Source: Pacificimonas sp036351775
GTDB lineage: Bacteria; Pseudomonadota; Alphaproteobacteria; Sphingomonadales; Sphingomonadaceae
NCBI GenBank assembly: GCA_036351775.1
Contig: JAZBPX010000023.1
Coordinates: 1 to 64,000, forward strand
Length of the DNA stretch: 64,000 nt
Direction: 5' to 3'
Of the stretch, positions 63,445 to 64,000 are shown one piece after another. Numbering within the stretch: the stretch's first letter is position 1; every line of letters starts with the position of its first letter. The notes under the pieces were generated by a model. That model had not been told where the DNA came from. It searched no databases and saw only the letters and a list, made by a program, of their open reading frames with translations. Made by a program: the position numbers and the translations under genes.

Positions 63445-64000
63445 ATGACGCGCTATCTGCCCCTGCTCCTGCTGCCGTTTCTCGCGGCCTGTGCCACAAC
63501 GCCTGCCGGTTACGAAACCGCCCAGCGCGACGACTGGGAGGGTGTGAACCGTGCGATCTACGACTTCAACAACGCCGTCGATTCCGCGGTCCTGAAGCCG
63601 GTCGCGCTCGGCTATCGCGCCGCGGTGCCGGCCCCGGCGCGCAAGGGCGTCGGGAACGCGCTCGACAATATCGACGAGCCGCTGAGCTTCGTGAACGCGC
63701 TGCTTCAGGGGAAGGTCAAGCGGGCGTTTCGCGCTGTCGACCGGTTTGTCATCAACACGACCTACGGCGGGTTCGGGCTGACCGACCGGGCGGCGGAACT
63801 CGGACTGGAAGAACAGCCCGAAGATTTCGGACAGACGCTCGCGGTGTGGGGTGTGGGGTCTGGGCCGTTCGTGATGCTGCCCATCCTGGGGCCTTCCAGC
63901 GTGCGCGACGCGACCGGATTTGCCCTGAACCAGATCGCCGGGCCGTATAACCAGTTCGAGGACCGGGCGCTCAATCTCAGCTTCGAGGAACGCGCGCCGC
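63445..64000 (+). CDS. mlaA: MlaA/VacJ-family lipoprotein (partial, runs off the window)
   Basis: The first 185 codons of an outer-membrane lipoprotein that removes misplaced phospholipids with the Mla system. The signal ends FLAACAT (C16). The family sequence follows: DDWEGVNRAIYDFNNAVDSAVLKPVALGYRAAVP, INTTYGGFGLTDRAAELGL, FGQTLAVWGVGSGPFVMLPILGPSSVRDATGF. It is divergent from sahR, and the gene continues past 64000. Confidence 0.95.
   Translation, partial: MTRYLPLLLLPFLAACATTPAGYETAQRDDWEGVNRAIYDFNNAVDSAVLKPVALGYRAAVPAPARKGVGNALDNIDEPLSFVNALLQGKVKRAFRAVDRFVINTTYGGFGLTDRAAELGLEEQPEDFGQTLAVWGVGSGPFVMLPILGPSSVRDATGFALNQIAGPYNQFEDRALNLSFEERAP

Overview
The window is high-GC, densely coded bacterial chromosome and looks alphaproteobacterial, most likely a sphingomonad-type organism. 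The evidence is a zeta-type ATP synthase inhibitor (DUF1476), CarD, a split cobalamin-dependent methionine synthase headed by an ArsR-methyltransferase regulator, a Tad/Cpa pilus locus of alphaproteobacterial layout, PEP-CTERM-like tails of the form VPxPGAxxLFGLAA, and a perfect CtrA-type box. The genus cannot be fixed from the sequence.

Layout. 1-8.9 kb: a Gly/Ala-rich secreted protein, ilvD, a kinase-like APH-fold protein, a two-domain VOC protein, a DUF1330 protein, an alpha/beta-hydrolase lacking its nucleophile, a Tat-exported flavin amine oxidase and argE. 8.9-15.3 kb: an accessory block ending at the 3' end of tRNA-Leu(GAG). It carries a Ku-LigD end-joining operon, an IS1182-like element with a nonsense-mutated transposase, and a serine-recombinase fragment. 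15.4-27.7 kb: a small secreted protein behind a CtrA box, carD, fdxA, an S4-domain protein and helicase pair, an M23 peptidase, dinB, an lgt-midA-GNAT operon and an acyl-CoA synthetase.

27.9-32.4 kb is a leftward operon. A 70-aa basic protein and a 212-aa protein with a nucleoside-deoxyribosyltransferase/TIR-like motif layout lie behind a palindromic operator, and the second gene overlaps a fused 5-oxoprolinase. The first two genes look acquired and are the best candidate here for an undescribed defence-like or toxin-antitoxin-like module. 32.4-41 kb: purQ-purS, purC, a DUF3667 membrane protein, the DUF1476-bolA-grxD run, a CPT-like kinase, a lipoprotein and ispH-thrB-rnhA. 41-44.8 kb: two tandem PEP-CTERM-like secreted proteins and a FAD oxidoreductase-hydrolase pair. 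44.9-53.8 kb: a Tad pilus operon (cpaA-B-C-D-E-F, tadB, tadC) with no pilin gene beside it. 54-64 kb: threonine ammonia-lyase, bacterial arginyl/leucyl-tRNA-protein transferase, a beta-helix protein, the sahR-metF-metH1-metH2 methionine-cycle operon with a perfect palindrome at its head, and the start of an MlaA-type lipoprotein gene.

Paired inverted REP-like repeats of two main sequence types (TCATCCTGAA... and TCATCCC-GCG...) occupy most of the longer 3' intergenic gaps. No CRISPR array, rRNA, phage structural gene or riboswitch was seen.
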